Assembly (NCBI RefSeq): GCF_000225525.1
Contig: NZ_AGBF01000017.1
Coordinates: 1 to 64,000 of the forward strand
Direction: 5' to 3'
From: Streptomyces zinciresistens K42
Lineage (GTDB): Bacteria > Actinomycetota > Actinomycetes > Streptomycetales > Streptomycetaceae
DNA: 64,000 bases
Below are positions 14,674 through 23,865 of this stretch, in pieces (the first letter of the stretch is position 1; every line of letters begins with the position of its first letter). Under the pieces are notes generated by a model. That model saw only the letters and a program-made list of their open reading frames with translations, searched no databases and was not told the origin of the DNA. The position numbers and the translations under genes are program-made.

Positions 14674-16320
14674 CTAGAACTCCCCCGTCCGGTCCGTGCG
14701 CAGCCGCTCCAGCACCAGCAGGGCCACCGCGCACACCACCATCAGCACCGTCGAAAGGGCCATCGCCTGGCCGTAGTTGAGGTCTCCGGCCCGCCCGAGC
14801 AGCCGGGCGACCGCGACCGGCAGCGTCGGGTTGTCGGGCCGGGCGATGAACACGGTCGCGCCGAACTCCCCGAGGGACACGGCGAAGGCGAACCCGGCGG
14901 CGATCAGCAGGGCCCGGCGCACCATCGGCAGATCGACCTCGCGCCACACCCGCCACGGGGAGGCGCCCAGCACGGACGCCGCCTCGCGCAGCCGCTCGTC
15001 CACGGCGCGCAGCACCGGCAGCATGGTGCGCACGACGAAGGGCACGCCGACCAGCGCCTGCGCCAGCGGCACCAGGATCCAGCTGGCGCGCAGGTCGAGC
15101 GGGGGCTCGTCCAGGGCGATCAGGAAGCCGAAGCCGACGGTCACCGCGGAGACGCCGAGCGGCAGCATCAGCAGCGCGTCGAAGCCCCGGACGAACCGGC
15201 CGGCGTCGCGCCGGGTCAGCGCGGCGGCCGCGAGCGCGCCGATCAGCACGGCGATGAGGGTGGCGACGACCGCGTACCGCAGCGAGGTGCCGATCGCCTC
15301 GATGGGCGCGACGAGGAAGACACCGCCGTCGGTACGGGTCAGGGCCCGGTAGTAGCCGAGGTCCGGGGCGCTCAGCGAGCGTCGCACCAGCACCGCGAGC
15401 GGCAGCAGGATCAGGACCGCGATCACGGCCAGGACCCCGGCGAGCAGCGCCCACTGCCCCGCTCCGCGCGGCCGTCGCGCGGTGCCGGAGGCGTCGACCA
15501 GGCGCAGGGTGCTCTCCCGGTGCCGTACCGTCCAGGCGTGCAGGGCGAGGATCGCGCCCACCGCCAGGAACTGGACGATGGTCAGGACGGCGGCCGTGGA
15601 CAGGTCGAAGATCGCGGAGGTCTGCCGGTAGATCTCCACCTCCAGGGTGGAGAAGGCCGGCCCGCCGAGGATCTGCACCACACCGAAGGAGGTGAAGGTG
15701 AACAGGAAGACCATCAGCGCGGCGGCGGCCACGGCGGGCCCGAGGGCGGGCAGGGTGACGGTCCGCCAGGCGGCGAGGCGGGACGCGCCGAGCATCCGCG
15801 CCGCCTCCTCCTGCCGAGGGTCGAGCTGCGCCCACAGACCGCCGACGGTCCGCACGACGACGGCGTAGTTGAAGAAGACGTGCGCGAGCAGGATGGCCCA
15901 CACGGTGGTGTCCAGCCGTACGCCCCACAGCTCGTCGAGCAGCCCGCCGCGTCCGACGAGCGCGAGGAACGCCGTGCCCACGACGACCGTCGGCAGCACG
16001 AAGGGCACGGTCACCACCGCGCGCAGGGCCTGTCTGCCGGGGAAGTCGAGGCGCGCGAAGACATAGGCGCCCGGCAGCGCGATCAGCAGGGTCAGCGCGG
16101 TGGAGGCGAGGGCCTGCCAGGTCGTGAACCACAGGACGTGCCGGATGTCGGGCGCCCCGAGCACGTCCCACAGCCGGCCGAACCGCCAGACGCCGTCCGC
16201 CTTCAGCCCCCGGGTCACGATCGCGGCGACCGGGTAGGCGAAGAAGGCGGCGAAGAACGCGACGGGTACGGCCATGAGCGCGAGCCGCACCGCCGCGCCC
16301 CCGCGGCGGGGTGCCGTCAC
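14674..16320 (-). CDS. Fused two-domain ABC permease, thiamine-type (ThiP-like)
   Basis: This permease of about 548 aa has about twelve membrane segments in two homologous BPD-permease halves. Each half has an EAA-type loop: EEAARMLGASRLAAWR near residue 170 and EAASVLGASPWRVWRE near 450. Such fused permeases occur in ThiP and FbpB systems. The preferred start is the GTG at 16320, which overlaps the TGA of the upstream gene as GTGA; an ATG at 16341 is possible. It is the second gene of the riboswitch-led operon. Confidence 0.88.
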   Translation of the reverse strand: MTAPRRGGAAVRLALMAVPVAFFAAFFAYPVAAIVTRGLKADGVWRFGRLWDVLGAPDIRHVLWFTTWQALASTALTLLIALPGAYVFARLDFPGRQALRAVVTVPFVLPTVVVGTAFLALVGRGGLLDELWGVRLDTTVWAILLAHVFFNYAVVVRTVGGLWAQLDPRQEEAARMLGASRLAAWRTVTLPALGPAVAAAALMVFLFTFTSFGVVQILGGPAFSTLEVEIYRQTSAIFDLSTAAVLTIVQFLAVGAILALHAWTVRHRESTLRLVDASGTARRPRGAGQWALLAGVLAVIAVLILLPLAVLVRRSLSAPDLGYYRALTRTDGGVFLVAPIEAIGTSLRYAVVATLIAVLIGALAAAALTRRDAGRFVRGFDALLMLPLGVSAVTVGFGFLIALDEPPLDLRASWILVPLAQALVGVPFVVRTMLPVLRAVDERLREAASVLGASPWRVWREVDLPMVRRALLIAAGFAFAVSLGEFGATVFIARPDNPTLPVAVARLLGRAGDLNYGQAMALSTVLMVVCAVALLVLERLRTDRTGEF

Positions 16321-17402
16321 CTCAGGACGAGCGAGGTCCATGACGTGACCCAGTCGTCCCGGTTGTCGGCGATCCTGGCCGGGGCCATGGTCGCGGGGTT
16401 CTCGGCCTGCGGGCCGTAGCGCGCGAACTCCGGAGGCACCCGGGCGCCCTCGACCACGGGGTAGACGAACATGTTCAGCGGCATGTCCTCCTGGAAGGGC
16501 TTGCCGAGCAGGAAGTCGAGGAACGCCTTGCCGCCCGCGGTGTTCTTCGCGTTGCTGAGCAGGCCCGCGTACTCGACCTGGCGGAAGCAGGTGCCGCTCG
16601 CCACGCCCGTCGGCGCCGTCTCGGGCCGGGGGTCGGCGTAGATCACCTCGGCGGGCGGCGAGGAGGCGTAGGAGACGACGAGCGGCCGGTCGGCCTTGGC
16701 CTTCTTCCCGCCCGCGGAGCCGGAGAACTCCTCGTTGTACGCCTGCTCCCAGCCGTCGACGACCTTCACGCCGTTGGCCTTGAGCTTCTTCCAGTAGTCC
16801 TGCCAGCCGTCGTCGCCGTAGCGGGCGGCGGTGCCGAGCAGGAAGCCGAGGCCGGGCGAGGAGGTGGCGGCGTTCTCGGTGACGAGGAGGTTCTTGTACG
16901 CGGGCTTGACCAGGTCGTCCAGGGAGGCGGGCGGGGTCAGCCCGCGCCGGCTGAAGTACGCCTTGTCGTAGTTGACGCAGATGTCGCCGGTGTCGACGGG
17001 GGTGACCCGGTTCCGGTCCCCGTCAACCCGGTACGCGGGCCGGACCGTGTCGTAGCCCTTGGGCCGGTAGGACTGGAACAGGCCGTTGTCGAGCGCCCGC
17101 GAGAGCAGGGTGTTGTCGACGCCGAAGAAGACGTCGCCCTGGGGGTTGTCCTTGGTGAGGATGGCCTTGTTGACGGCCTGCCCGGCGTCGCCGTCCTCCA
17201 GGACCCTGACCCGGTAGCCGGACCGCTTCTCGAACGCGGCGAGGACGCCCTTGGAGACGGCCCACGAGTTGTGGCTGACGAGGGTCACGGTCCTGCTCCC
17301 GGCCGCGGAGCCGCCGCCGCCCGAGCCGGACGATCCGCACGCGCTCAGCGTGACGAGACCCAGTCCCACGGCGAGGACCGTGGCCTTCCTGGTGATGCTC
17401 AC
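16317..17402 (-). CDS. Thiamine-type ABC substrate-binding lipoprotein (ThiB-like)
   Basis: This 361-aa protein has a lipoprotein signal with lipobox LSAC near residue 22 and a Gly/Ser linker, then a type 2 periplasmic-binding fold. HNSWAVSK, GVDNTLLSRAL and FVYPVVEGA match the thiamine-binding (ThiB/TbpA) family. It should capture thiamine at the outer membrane face for the fused permease encoded next. GTG at 17402 follows AGGAGGA. A TPP riboswitch and a strong hairpin sit in its leader, so expression should fall when thiamine pyrophosphate is abundant. Confidence 0.9.
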   Translation of the reverse strand: MSITRKATVLAVGLGLVTLSACGSSGSGGGGSAAGSRTVTLVSHNSWAVSKGVLAAFEKRSGYRVRVLEDGDAGQAVNKAILTKDNPQGDVFFGVDNTLLSRALDNGLFQSYRPKGYDTVRPAYRVDGDRNRVTPVDTGDICVNYDKAYFSRRGLTPPASLDDLVKPAYKNLLVTENAATSSPGLGFLLGTAARYGDDGWQDYWKKLKANGVKVVDGWEQAYNEEFSGSAGGKKAKADRPLVVSYASSPPAEVIYADPRPETAPTGVASGTCFRQVEYAGLLSNAKNTAGGKAFLDFLLGKPFQEDMPLNMFVYPVVEGARVPPEFARYGPQAENPATMAPARIADNRDDWVTSWTSLVLR

Positions 17403-17437
17403 TGGATTCCTCCTGGGGTTGACCAGGAAGAGACGCG

Positions 17438-17474
17438 GCCCTGCCCGGGAGGCCCTTCGGCTCCCGGGCAGGGC
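17438..17474 (-). terminator. Leader hairpin between the TPP riboswitch and the ThiB-like gene
   Basis: GCCCTGCCCGGGAG pairs perfectly over 14 bp with CTCCCGGGCAGGGC around a 9-nt loop. On the minus strand it is followed by a pyrimidine-rich stretch. It may be the attenuator of the riboswitch. A smaller hairpin, CCTGG with CCAGG, overlaps the ribosome-binding site, so translational control is also possible. Confidence 0.6.
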
Positions 17475-17493
17475 GCAACAGCTTGAGTGATGA

Positions 17494-17584
17494 CCGAACT
17501 TCCTACCCAGAATGACCTGGGCGAGGTTCAGAGGGTCTGCGGCCCGATTGCCGCACTCTCAGCGCTGTGGCGCTCCCCTGTCGG
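17494..17584 (-). ncRNA. TPP riboswitch (THI element)
   Basis: Read on the minus strand, the conserved THI blocks occur in order. GGGGAGC begins the pyrophosphate side, GCGCTGAGAG is the CUGAGA box, ACCCTCTGAACCTC matches the ACCCUUUGAACCU box, and CTGGGTAGGAAG matches the closing block. A P1 stem of at least CCGA/TCGG closes the element. It lies about 90 bp before a ThiB-like gene and about 40 bp after rlmN, and should repress the transporter operon when TPP is high. Confidence 0.93.
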
Positions 17585-17623
17585 AATATGAAGATGTGAA
17601 ACGTACGGGTGTACGGGCTCAGG

Positions 17624-18730
17624 CTACCGCTCGGTGGCCGCGAGCTGACCGCAGGCCCCGTCGATCTCCTGACCCCGGGTGTCCCGAACCGTCACCGGTA
17701 CACCATGCGCGGCGATCGCCTCGACGAACGCCTTCTCGTCCTCGGGCCGGGAGGCCGTCCACTTGGACCCCGGTGTCGGGTTCAGCGGGATGAGGTTGAC
17801 ATGCACGGGCTTGCCCTTGAGCAGCCGCCCGAGCCGGTCGCCCCGCCACGCCTGGTCGTTGATGTCCCTGATCAGCGCGTACTCGATGGAGAGCCGGCGC
17901 CCGGACTTCGCGGCGTACCCGAACCCGGCGTCGAGGACCTCGCGCACCTTCCACCGCGTGTTCACGGGGACGAGGGTGTCGCGCAGCTCGTCGTCGGGGG
18001 CGTGCAGCGAGATCGCGAGACGGCACTTGAAGCCCTCGTCGGCGAACCGGTGGATGGCGGGCACGAGCCCGACGGTGGAGACGGTGATGCCGCGCTGCGA
18101 CAGCCCGAGCCCGTCGGGTTCGGGGTCGGTGAGCCGGCGGACGGAGCCGACGACCCGGTTGTAGTTGGCGAGCGGCTCCCCCATCCCCATGAAGACGATG
18201 TTGGACAGCCGCGCCGGGCCGCCGGGCACCTCGCCGTCGCGCAGGGCCCGCATCCCGTCGACGATCTGGTGCACGATCTCGGCGGTGGACAGGTTCCGGT
18301 CGAGTCCCGCCTGCCCGGTCGCGCAGAACGGGCAGTTCATCCCGCAGCCGGCCTGCGAGCTGATGCACATGGTGACCCGGTCCGGGTACCGCATCAGCAC
18401 CGACTCGACGAGCGTCCCGTCGAAGAGCCGCCACAGCGTCTTGCGCGTGGTGCCCTCGTCGGTCGACAGATGCCGTACGACGGTCATGAGCTGGGGAAAC
18501 AGCTCGTCGCGCAGCTTCTCGCGCGCCCCGGCGGGGATGTCGGTCCACTGCTCGGGGTCGTGCGTGTACCGCGCGAAGTAGTGCTGCGAGAGCTGCTTGG
18601 CGCGAAACGGCTTCTCGCCGATCGCGGCGACGGCGTCCTTGCGCTCACCGGGCGTGAGGTCGGCGAGATGCCGCGGCGGCTTCTTGGCTCCGCGGGGGGC
18701 GACGAAAGTGAGTTCTCCGGGTGCAGGCAT
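17624..18730 (-). CDS. rlmN: 23S rRNA (adenine-2503-C2)-methyltransferase, radical SAM
   Basis: This 368-aa enzyme methylates C2 of A2503 in 23S rRNA (and A37 of some tRNAs). The radical-SAM cluster motif CGMNCPFC near residue 125 has the CxxxCxxC spacing. [17 protein letters not shown]-like ([12 protein letters not shown]) and the late Cys in IDGACGQLA, the methyl-carrying residue, are present. ATG at 18730 is preferred; the frame is open 40 codons upstream through sequence that looks non-coding. It ends 40 bp before the TPP riboswitch, so the thiamine operon follows it on the same strand. Confidence 0.95.
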   Translation of the reverse strand: MPAPGELTFVAPRGAKKPPRHLADLTPGERKDAVAAIGEKPFRAKQLSQHYFARYTHDPEQWTDIPAGAREKLRDELFPQLMTVVRHLSTDEGTTRKTLWRLFDGTLVESVLMRYPDRVTMCISSQAGCGMNCPFCATGQAGLDRNLSTAEIVHQIVDGMRALRDGEVPGGPARLSNIVFMGMGEPLANYNRVVGSVRRLTDPEPDGLGLSQRGITVSTVGLVPAIHRFADEGFKCRLAISLHAPDDELRDTLVPVNTRWKVREVLDAGFGYAAKSGRRLSIEYALIRDINDQAWRGDRLGRLLKGKPVHVNLIPLNPTPGSKWTASRPEDEKAFVEAIAAHGVPVTVRDTRGQEIDGACGQLAATER

Positions 18731-18813
18731 AACCCCCCCAGTGTCGCAGATCCACGGGAGTGGCCCGGCGCGCCCGCCGGCGGGCCGGGCGGACCGGTGT
18801 GCGCGTGACGCGC

Positions 18814-18845
18814 GGGAGCCCCCGTTCCGTGGAACGGGGGCTCCC
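18814..18845 (-). terminator. Perfect palindromic terminator after cdsA
   Basis: GGGAGCCCCCGTTCC and GGAACGGGGGCTCCC form a 15-bp stem with almost no spacer, 20 bp after the cdsA stop codon and before rlmN. It may limit read-through into rlmN. Confidence 0.7.
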
Positions 18846-18865
18846 CACACGGTCGTGCCGGACGG

Positions 18866-20023
18866 TCAGCCCTGCCCCACGAACAGCACCAGCAGCAGCC
18901 ACACCACGGGCGCCGTCGGCAGCAGGGAGTCGAGCCGGTCCATGATCCCGCCGTGGCCCGGCAGGAGCGTCCCCATGTCCTTGATGCCGAGGTCCCGCTT
19001 GATCATCGACTCGCCCAGGTCACCCAGCGTGGCACTGACCGCGACCGCCAGGCCCAGGATCAGGCCCTGCCACCAGGTGCCGTGGTCGATCAGGAACTGC
19101 ATGCACAGCGCGCCGCAGGCCATCGCGAAGCCGATCCCGCCCAGCATCCCCTCGCGGGTCTTGCCGGGGCTGATGCGCGGCGCCAGCTTGGTGCGCCCGA
19201 AGCGCCAGCCGACGGCGTACGCGCCGGTGTCGCTGACGACGGTCAGGACCAGGAACGTCAGGACGCGCCACGCCCCGTCCTCGGCCGCCAGCATCATCGC
19301 GACGAAGGTCGCCAGGAACGGCACGTAGAACGCGGCGAAGATGCCCGCGGTCACGTCCTTGAGATAGCCCTCGGGCGGCTCGGTCATCCGCCAGCCCAGC
19401 ACCGCCAGCGCGGTGAGCGCCATCGCCACCCAGGCGCCCTCGGCGCCCCGGACGTACCCGGCGACGACCATCGCCGCGCCGCCGACGGCGAGCGGGACGA
19501 CCGGCACGTTGATGCCCTTGCGTTCCCTCAGTCGGCGGGCGAGCTCCCACACCCCGACCACGACCGCGACCGCGACGACCCCGACGAACACGGCCTTGAC
19601 GACGAACAGCGACGCGATGATGACCACACCGAGCCCGAAAGCGACCCCTATGGCGGCGCTCAGGTCCCGCCCCGCGCTCTTCTTCTGCGGCTGGGGCGCC
19701 GGCTGCGGCGCGTCGGGCATGGGCTCCGGATTCTGCGGCGCCGCCCGGTGGGGCCGCGCCTGCGGCGTGTCGTACGGCCGCGCCTGCGGCGGCTGTTCGC
19801 GGAACAAGGGGCCGCTCAGCCGAGCGGCCCCCCGGTGGTCATCCTGGTCTCCGCCGTACGCGGGTCCGTCGGGCACGATGGGCATGGGGCGAGTGTGCTG
19901 CGCCTCAGGCGCATCGTACGTGGGACCCGCCGGGGCAGCCCCCTGGACAGGTCCATGCTCGGCGCGCCCCCAGTACCCGGTCTGCCCGGTCCCTGACGGC
20001 GCCCCCCAGGAAGAGTCGTTCAT
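18866..20023 (-). CDS. cdsA: Phosphatidate cytidylyltransferase
   Basis: This 385-aa integral membrane enzyme makes CDP-diacylglycerol from phosphatidate and CTP. The CDS signature is clear near the C-terminus: SATLGDLGESMIKRDLGIKD followed by PGHGGIMDRLDSL. There are about eight membrane segments from residue 120 onward. The first 115 residues are an unusual hydrophilic Pro/Gln/Arg-rich extension, much longer than in E. coli. The ATG overlaps the frr stop by one base (TGATG). It is the fifth gene of the rpsB-tsf-pyrH-frr-cdsA order. Confidence 0.94.
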   Translation of the reverse strand: MNDSSWGAPSGTGQTGYWGRAEHGPVQGAAPAGPTYDAPEAQHTRPMPIVPDGPAYGGDQDDHRGAARLSGPLFREQPPQARPYDTPQARPHRAAPQNPEPMPDAPQPAPQPQKKSAGRDLSAAIGVAFGLGVVIIASLFVVKAVFVGVVAVAVVVGVWELARRLRERKGINVPVVPLAVGGAAMVVAGYVRGAEGAWVAMALTALAVLGWRMTEPPEGYLKDVTAGIFAAFYVPFLATFVAMMLAAEDGAWRVLTFLVLTVVSDTGAYAVGWRFGRTKLAPRISPGKTREGMLGGIGFAMACGALCMQFLIDHGTWWQGLILGLAVAVSATLGDLGESMIKRDLGIKDMGTLLPGHGGIMDRLDSLLPTAPVVWLLLVLFVGQG

Positions 20024-20580
20024 CAGACCTCGAGCAGCTCCGCTTCCTTGTGCTTCAGGAGCTCGTCCACCTGTGCGACGTACTTGTGCGTGGTGTCGTC
20101 GAGTTCCTTCTCCGCACGGCGGCCCTCGTCCTCACCGATCTCGCCGTCCTTGATCAGCTTGTCGATGGTGTCCTTGGCCTTGCGGCGGACGGACCGGATG
20201 GACACGCGCGCGTCCTCGGCCTTGCCCTTGGCGACCTTGATGTAGTCGCGGCGGCGCTCCTCGGTCAGCTCGGGGAACACCACCCGGATGATATTGCCGT
20301 CGTTGCTCGGGTTGACGCCGAGGTCGGAGTCGCGGATCGCCTGCTCGATGTTGCGCAGCGCGCTCTTGTCGAACGGCGTCACGACCGCCATGCGCGGCTC
20401 CGGCACGGAGAACGAGGCCAGTTGGTTGATCGGCGTCGGCGCGCCGTAGTAGTCGGCCACGATCTTGTTGAACATCGCCGGGTGCGCACGGCCGGTGCGG
20501 ATCGCGGCGAAGTCCTCCTTGGCGACCACGACGGCCTTCTCCATCTTCTCCTCGGCTTCGAGGAGGGTCTCTTCGATCAC
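20023..20580 (-). CDS. frr: Ribosome recycling factor
   Basis: This 185-aa protein separates ribosomal subunits after termination together with EF-G. It has the normal length and the family landmarks: [40 protein letters not shown] and the C-terminal Lys/Glu-rich helix. Two adjacent GTG codons are possible starts; the second (20580) is favoured because it lies 6 bp after AGGAG and gives the usual MIEETL beginning. The gene is coupled by a one-base overlap to cdsA. Confidence 0.96.
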   Translation of the reverse strand: MIEETLLEAEEKMEKAVVVAKEDFAAIRTGRAHPAMFNKIVADYYGAPTPINQLASFSVPEPRMAVVTPFDKSALRNIEQAIRDSDLGVNPSNDGNIIRVVFPELTEERRRDYIKVAKGKAEDARVSIRSVRRKAKDTIDKLIKDGEIGEDEGRRAEKELDDTTHKYVAQVDELLKHKEAELLEV

Positions 20581-20714
20581 CACTTGCTCCTGCGTGTCTT
20601 GAGTGAGGCCCGGCTGCGGTTCCTGGGTGGGGGGCGGCGGCCGGCTGCGTCGCGTCTTCTTCCTGCACGGTTCCCGACCGGCAGGACATTGTCCATCCCC
20701 CGGTCAGGGGCCGC

Positions 20715-20735
20715 CCCGTCCGCACCCCGGACGGG
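20715..20735 (-). terminator. Hairpin between pyrH and frr
   Basis: CCCGTCC and GGACGGG form a perfect 7-bp stem with a 7-nt loop, just after the pyrH stop codon. There is no T tract, so it may attenuate rather than terminate. Confidence 0.35.
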
Positions 20736-20751
20736 TTTCGCCGTCGGAGCG

Positions 20752-21510
20752 TCAGCCCCGACCGCCCTGGTCACCCACAAGCGAGCCGATCTTCTCACCC
20801 TTGACGGCACGGGCGATATTGCCCTCCGCCAGCAGTTCGAAGACCAGGATCGGGAGCTTGTTGTCGCGGCACAGGGTGATCGCCGTGGCGTCGGCGACCT
20901 TGAGGTCGCGCGTGATGACCTCGCCGTAGCCGAGGGAGTCGAACTTGACGGCGTCCGGGTTGGTCTTGGGGTCGGAGTCGTAGACCCCGTCGACGCCGTT
21001 CTTGCCCATCAGCAGCGCCTGGGCGTCGATCTCCAGGGCGCGCTGCGCGGCGGTGGTGTCGGTGGAGAAGTACGGCATGCCCATGCCGGCGCCGAAGATG
21101 ACCACGCGGCCCTTCTCCAGGTGGCGCACGGCGCGCAGCGGGATGTACGGCTCGGCGACCTGGCCCATGGTGATGGCGGTCTGCACCCGGCTGTCGATGC
21201 CCTCCTTCTCCAGGAAGTCCTGGAGGGCGAGGCAGTTCATCACGGTGCCGAGCATGCCCATGTAGTCGGAGCGCGCCCGGTCCATGCCGCGCTGCTGGAG
21301 TTCGGCGCCGCGGAAGAAGTTGCCGCCGCCGATGACGACCGCGATCTCGGCGCCGTCGCGCACGACGGCCGCGATCTCACGGGCGATCTTGTGCACCACG
21401 TCCGGGTCGACGCCGAGGCCGCCGCCACCGGAGAACGCCTCTCCGGACAGCTTCAGCAGAAACCGGCCGCGTACTGTGCCGTCGTCGCTCTTCTGGGCCT
21501 TGGTGGTCAT
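20752..21510 (-). CDS. pyrH: Uridylate kinase
   Basis: This 252-aa amino-acid-kinase-fold enzyme phosphorylates UMP to [12 protein letters not shown] near residue 20, [11 protein letters not shown] near 60 and the [13 protein letters not shown] block near 175 are typical. The ATG at 21510 is chosen; the frame remains open 15 codons upstream across a terminator-like hairpin that cannot be coding. It follows tsf after that hairpin and precedes frr, the usual bacterial order. Confidence 0.96.
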   Translation of the reverse strand: MTTKAQKSDDGTVRGRFLLKLSGEAFSGGGGLGVDPDVVHKIAREIAAVVRDGAEIAVVIGGGNFFRGAELQQRGMDRARSDYMGMLGTVMNCLALQDFLEKEGIDSRVQTAITMGQVAEPYIPLRAVRHLEKGRVVIFGAGMGMPYFSTDTTAAQRALEIDAQALLMGKNGVDGVYDSDPKTNPDAVKFDSLGYGEVITRDLKVADATAITLCRDNKLPILVFELLAEGNIARAVKGEKIGSLVGDQGGRG

Positions 21511-21549
21511 CGCGATCCCGCCTCTGTTACGTGGTGCACATACGAAGAA

Positions 21550-21597
21550 GGCCACTGCCGGCCGGGCGTGTTTCGCATCCCATGCGCGGCAATGGCC
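21550..21597 (-). terminator. Hairpin terminator between tsf and pyrH
   Basis: GGCCATTGCCG pairs with CGGCAGTGGCC over 11 bp (one G-T pair). On the minus strand it is followed by TTCTTCGT, as in a Rho-independent terminator or attenuator. Confidence 0.65.
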
Positions 21598-21704
21598 TCC
21601 TTGTCAGATCTGCTGTCGTCCGTCGCCCGCGCGTGCGGGGAGACGGCGTACGCCAACGACTGCGTTCGACCTTATCGGGGTCGCGCGCCGCTCGCGGTAC
21701 GGAC

Positions 21705-22541
21705 TCAGATGCCGACCTTGATGCGCGTGAAGCGCTTCAGGGTGACACCGGCCTCGTCCAGGACCTTCTGGACGGACTTCTTGTTGTCGAGCGCGTACGG
21801 CTGACCGAGCAGCGTGGCGTCCTTGAAGAAGCCGTTGAGGCGACCCTCGACGATCTTCGGCAGGGCGGCCTCGGGCTTGCCCTCGGCGCGGGTGGTCTCC
21901 TCGGCGACGCGGCGCTCGGACTCGACGACCTCGGCCGGCACGTCCTCCTTGGAGAGGTACTTCGGCGCGAAGGCGGCGATGTGCTGGGCGACGCCCTTGG
22001 CGATCTCGGCGTTCGGCTTGTCCAGCTCGACGAGGACACCGATCTGCGGGGGCAGGTCGGGCATCGTGCGGTGCATGTACGCGGCCACGAAGCCGTCGGT
22101 GTACTGCGCGAAGCGGTCGAGGACGATCTTCTCGCCGAGGTTGGCGTTGGCCTCGTCCACGAACGCCTGGACGGTCTTGCCGGCCTCGATCTCGGAGGCG
22201 AGCAGGGCCTCCAGGTCGGCCGGGGAGGTCGCGGCGACGTGCTCGGCGATGGCGTTGGCCACGGCCTGGAACTTCTCGCCCTTGGCGACGAAGTCCGTCT
22301 CGCACTTCAGCTCGACCAGGACACCCGAGGCGTTGTCGTCGGCGATGATCGAGACCACGGCGCCGTTCTCGGCGGAGCGGCCCTCGCGCTTGGCGACGCC
22401 CTTCTGGCCCTTGATACGGAGCGCCTCGACGGCCTTGTCGACGTTGCCGTCGGCCTCGTCCAGCGCCTTCTTGCAGTCCATCATGCCGGCGCCGGTGAGC
22501 TCGCGGAGCTTCTTGACGTCAGCGGCGGTGTAGTTCGCCAT
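21705..22541 (-). CDS. tsf: Translation elongation factor Ts
   Basis: This 278-aa protein is the nucleotide exchange factor for EF-Tu. The N-terminal UBA-like domain KLRELTGAGMMDCKKAL and the core motif VELKCETDFVAK near residue 78 are exactly where the family has them. A dimerisation-type C-terminal region follows. The ATG start is well supported by homology of MANYTAADVKKLR. It lies between rpsB and pyrH, with hairpins on both sides that may tune stoichiometry. Confidence 0.97.
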   Translation of the reverse strand: MANYTAADVKKLRELTGAGMMDCKKALDEADGNVDKAVEALRIKGQKGVAKREGRSAENGAVVSIIADDNASGVLVELKCETDFVAKGEKFQAVANAIAEHVAATSPADLEALLASEIEAGKTVQAFVDEANANLGEKIVLDRFAQYTDGFVAAYMHRTMPDLPPQIGVLVELDKPNAEIAKGVAQHIAAFAPKYLSKEDVPAEVVESERRVAEETTRAEGKPEAALPKIVEGRLNGFFKDATLLGQPYALDNKKSVQKVLDEAGVTLKRFTRIKVGI

Positions 22542-22642
22542 GAGTCTGTGAATCTTTCTCGAAGTCTGGAAGATCGAAGATCTGCGGGGTCAGCGGCCCC
22601 CGTGGAGGCGGGAGCCGCCGGGCGTCCGTCGACCTACGGGTG

Positions 22643-22672
22643 GACGGCGGGAGCGCTGCCGCTCCCGCCGTC
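22643..22672 (-). terminator. Hairpin between rpsB and tsf
   Basis: GACGGCGGGAGCG pairs perfectly with CGCTCCCGCCGTC across a 4-nt loop, 14 bp after the rpsB stop codon. It may be a partial terminator, because tsf is usually also read from the rpsB promoter. Confidence 0.65.
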
Positions 22673-22685
22673 AGCACCGACGGTG

Positions 22686-23594
22686 TCAGGCCTGCTCGCC
22701 CTCGGCGGCCGGGGCCTCCGTGGCGGGCGCCTCCGTGGCCTCGGCCTCGGCGGCCTCGGCGGGGGCCTCCGTGGCGGGGGCCTCGGTGACCTCGGCGGCG
22801 GCCGGGGTCTCGTCGGCCTTCTTCTCACCCTCGAGCAGGTCGCGCTCCCACTCGGCGAGCGGCTCGCCGGCGGCCTTCTCGCCCTTGCCCTCCGTCGCCA
22901 CGCCGGAACGGGAGATGAGGCCCTCGGCGACGGCGTCGGCGATCACGCGGGTGAGCAGGGTGACGGAGCGGATCGCGTCGTCGTTGCCCGGGATCTTGTA
23001 GTCGACCTCGTCGGGGTCGCAGTTGGTGTCGAGGATCGCGACGACCGGGATGTTGAGCTTCCGGGCCTCACCGACCGCGATGTGCTCCTTCTTGGTGTCC
23101 ACGATCCAGACGGCGCTGGGCACCTTGGACATCTCGCGGATACCGCCGAGCGTCTTCTCCAGCTTGGCCTTCTCGCGCGAGAGCACGAGAAGCTCCTTCT
23201 TGGTCAGACCCGACGCGGCGACGTCCTCGAAGTCGATCTGCTCAAGCTCCTTGAGGCGCTGCAGACGCTTGTAGACGGTGGAGAAGTTGGTGAGCATGCC
23301 GCCCAGCCAGCGCTGGTTGACGTAGGGCATGCCGACGCGGGTGGCCTGCTCGGCGATGGCCTCCTGCGCCTGCTTCTTCGTGCCGACGAACATGACCGTG
23401 CCGCCGTGGGCGACGGTCTCCTTGACGAACTCGTAGGCGCGGTCGATGTACGACAGCGACTGGAGCAGGTCGATGATGTAGATGCCGTTGCGCTCGGTGA
23501 AGATGAAGCGCTTCATCTTCGGGTTCCAGCGACGGGTCTGGTGACCGAAGTGGACGCCGCTCTCCAGCAGCTCCCGCATCGTGACGACGGCCAT
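22686..23594 (-). CDS. rpsB: 30S ribosomal protein S2
   Basis: This 302-aa S2 protein begins [19 protein letters not shown], the expected N-terminus, with AAGGAGAA 10 bp upstream of the ATG at 23594. The uS2 landmarks [18 protein letters not shown] and [17 protein letters not shown] are present. The last about 50 residues are a Glu/Ala/Pro/Thr-rich acidic tail of repeated APATEAP-like units, longer than in most bacteria but common in actinomycetes. It is the first gene of the rpsB-tsf-pyrH-frr-cdsA set. Confidence 0.97.
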   Translation of the reverse strand: MAVVTMRELLESGVHFGHQTRRWNPKMKRFIFTERNGIYIIDLLQSLSYIDRAYEFVKETVAHGGTVMFVGTKKQAQEAIAEQATRVGMPYVNQRWLGGMLTNFSTVYKRLQRLKELEQIDFEDVAASGLTKKELLVLSREKAKLEKTLGGIREMSKVPSAVWIVDTKKEHIAVGEARKLNIPVVAILDTNCDPDEVDYKIPGNDDAIRSVTLLTRVIADAVAEGLISRSGVATEGKGEKAAGEPLAEWERDLLEGEKKADETPAAAEVTEAPATEAPAEAAEAEATEAPATEAPAAEGEQA

Positions 23595-23797
23595 GGCCGT
23601 TCTCCTTGATTTTCTCGGTTGTGCCGCGGGAACCGGACGGCACCCGCGCCTGACGCCCGCGTGCGCCGTGCCGCGAAGGACCGAGGGGCGCTGACACGGA
23701 CCGTCTCCGGTGGACGTGTCGGGGCGTGCGAAGTCGACCCGGTGACCCGGATCGCCAGAAGAAGTGTACGGGACCCGGGAGGCGGAGGGTGACGCCG

Positions 23798-23825
23798 CTG
23801 TCCACAACCGGGAGGTTGTCCACAG
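23798..23825. promoter_or_regulatory. Two DnaA-box-like sequences
   Basis: CTGTCCACAA and TTGTCCACAG lie 9 bp apart between the divergent rpsB and peptidase genes. The second contains TTGTCCACA, the preferred Streptomyces DnaA 9-mer. No dnaA or dnaN gene is nearby, so this is not the replication origin. Confidence 0.35.
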
Positions 23826-23865
23826 GCTCGGGCCGCCGTCGGCGCCGGTGCGGGACGGTTCTCGC

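Noticed and set aside
23798..23825. Replication origin
   Set aside because: Only two DnaA-like boxes are present; dnaA, dnaN and a box cluster are missing.
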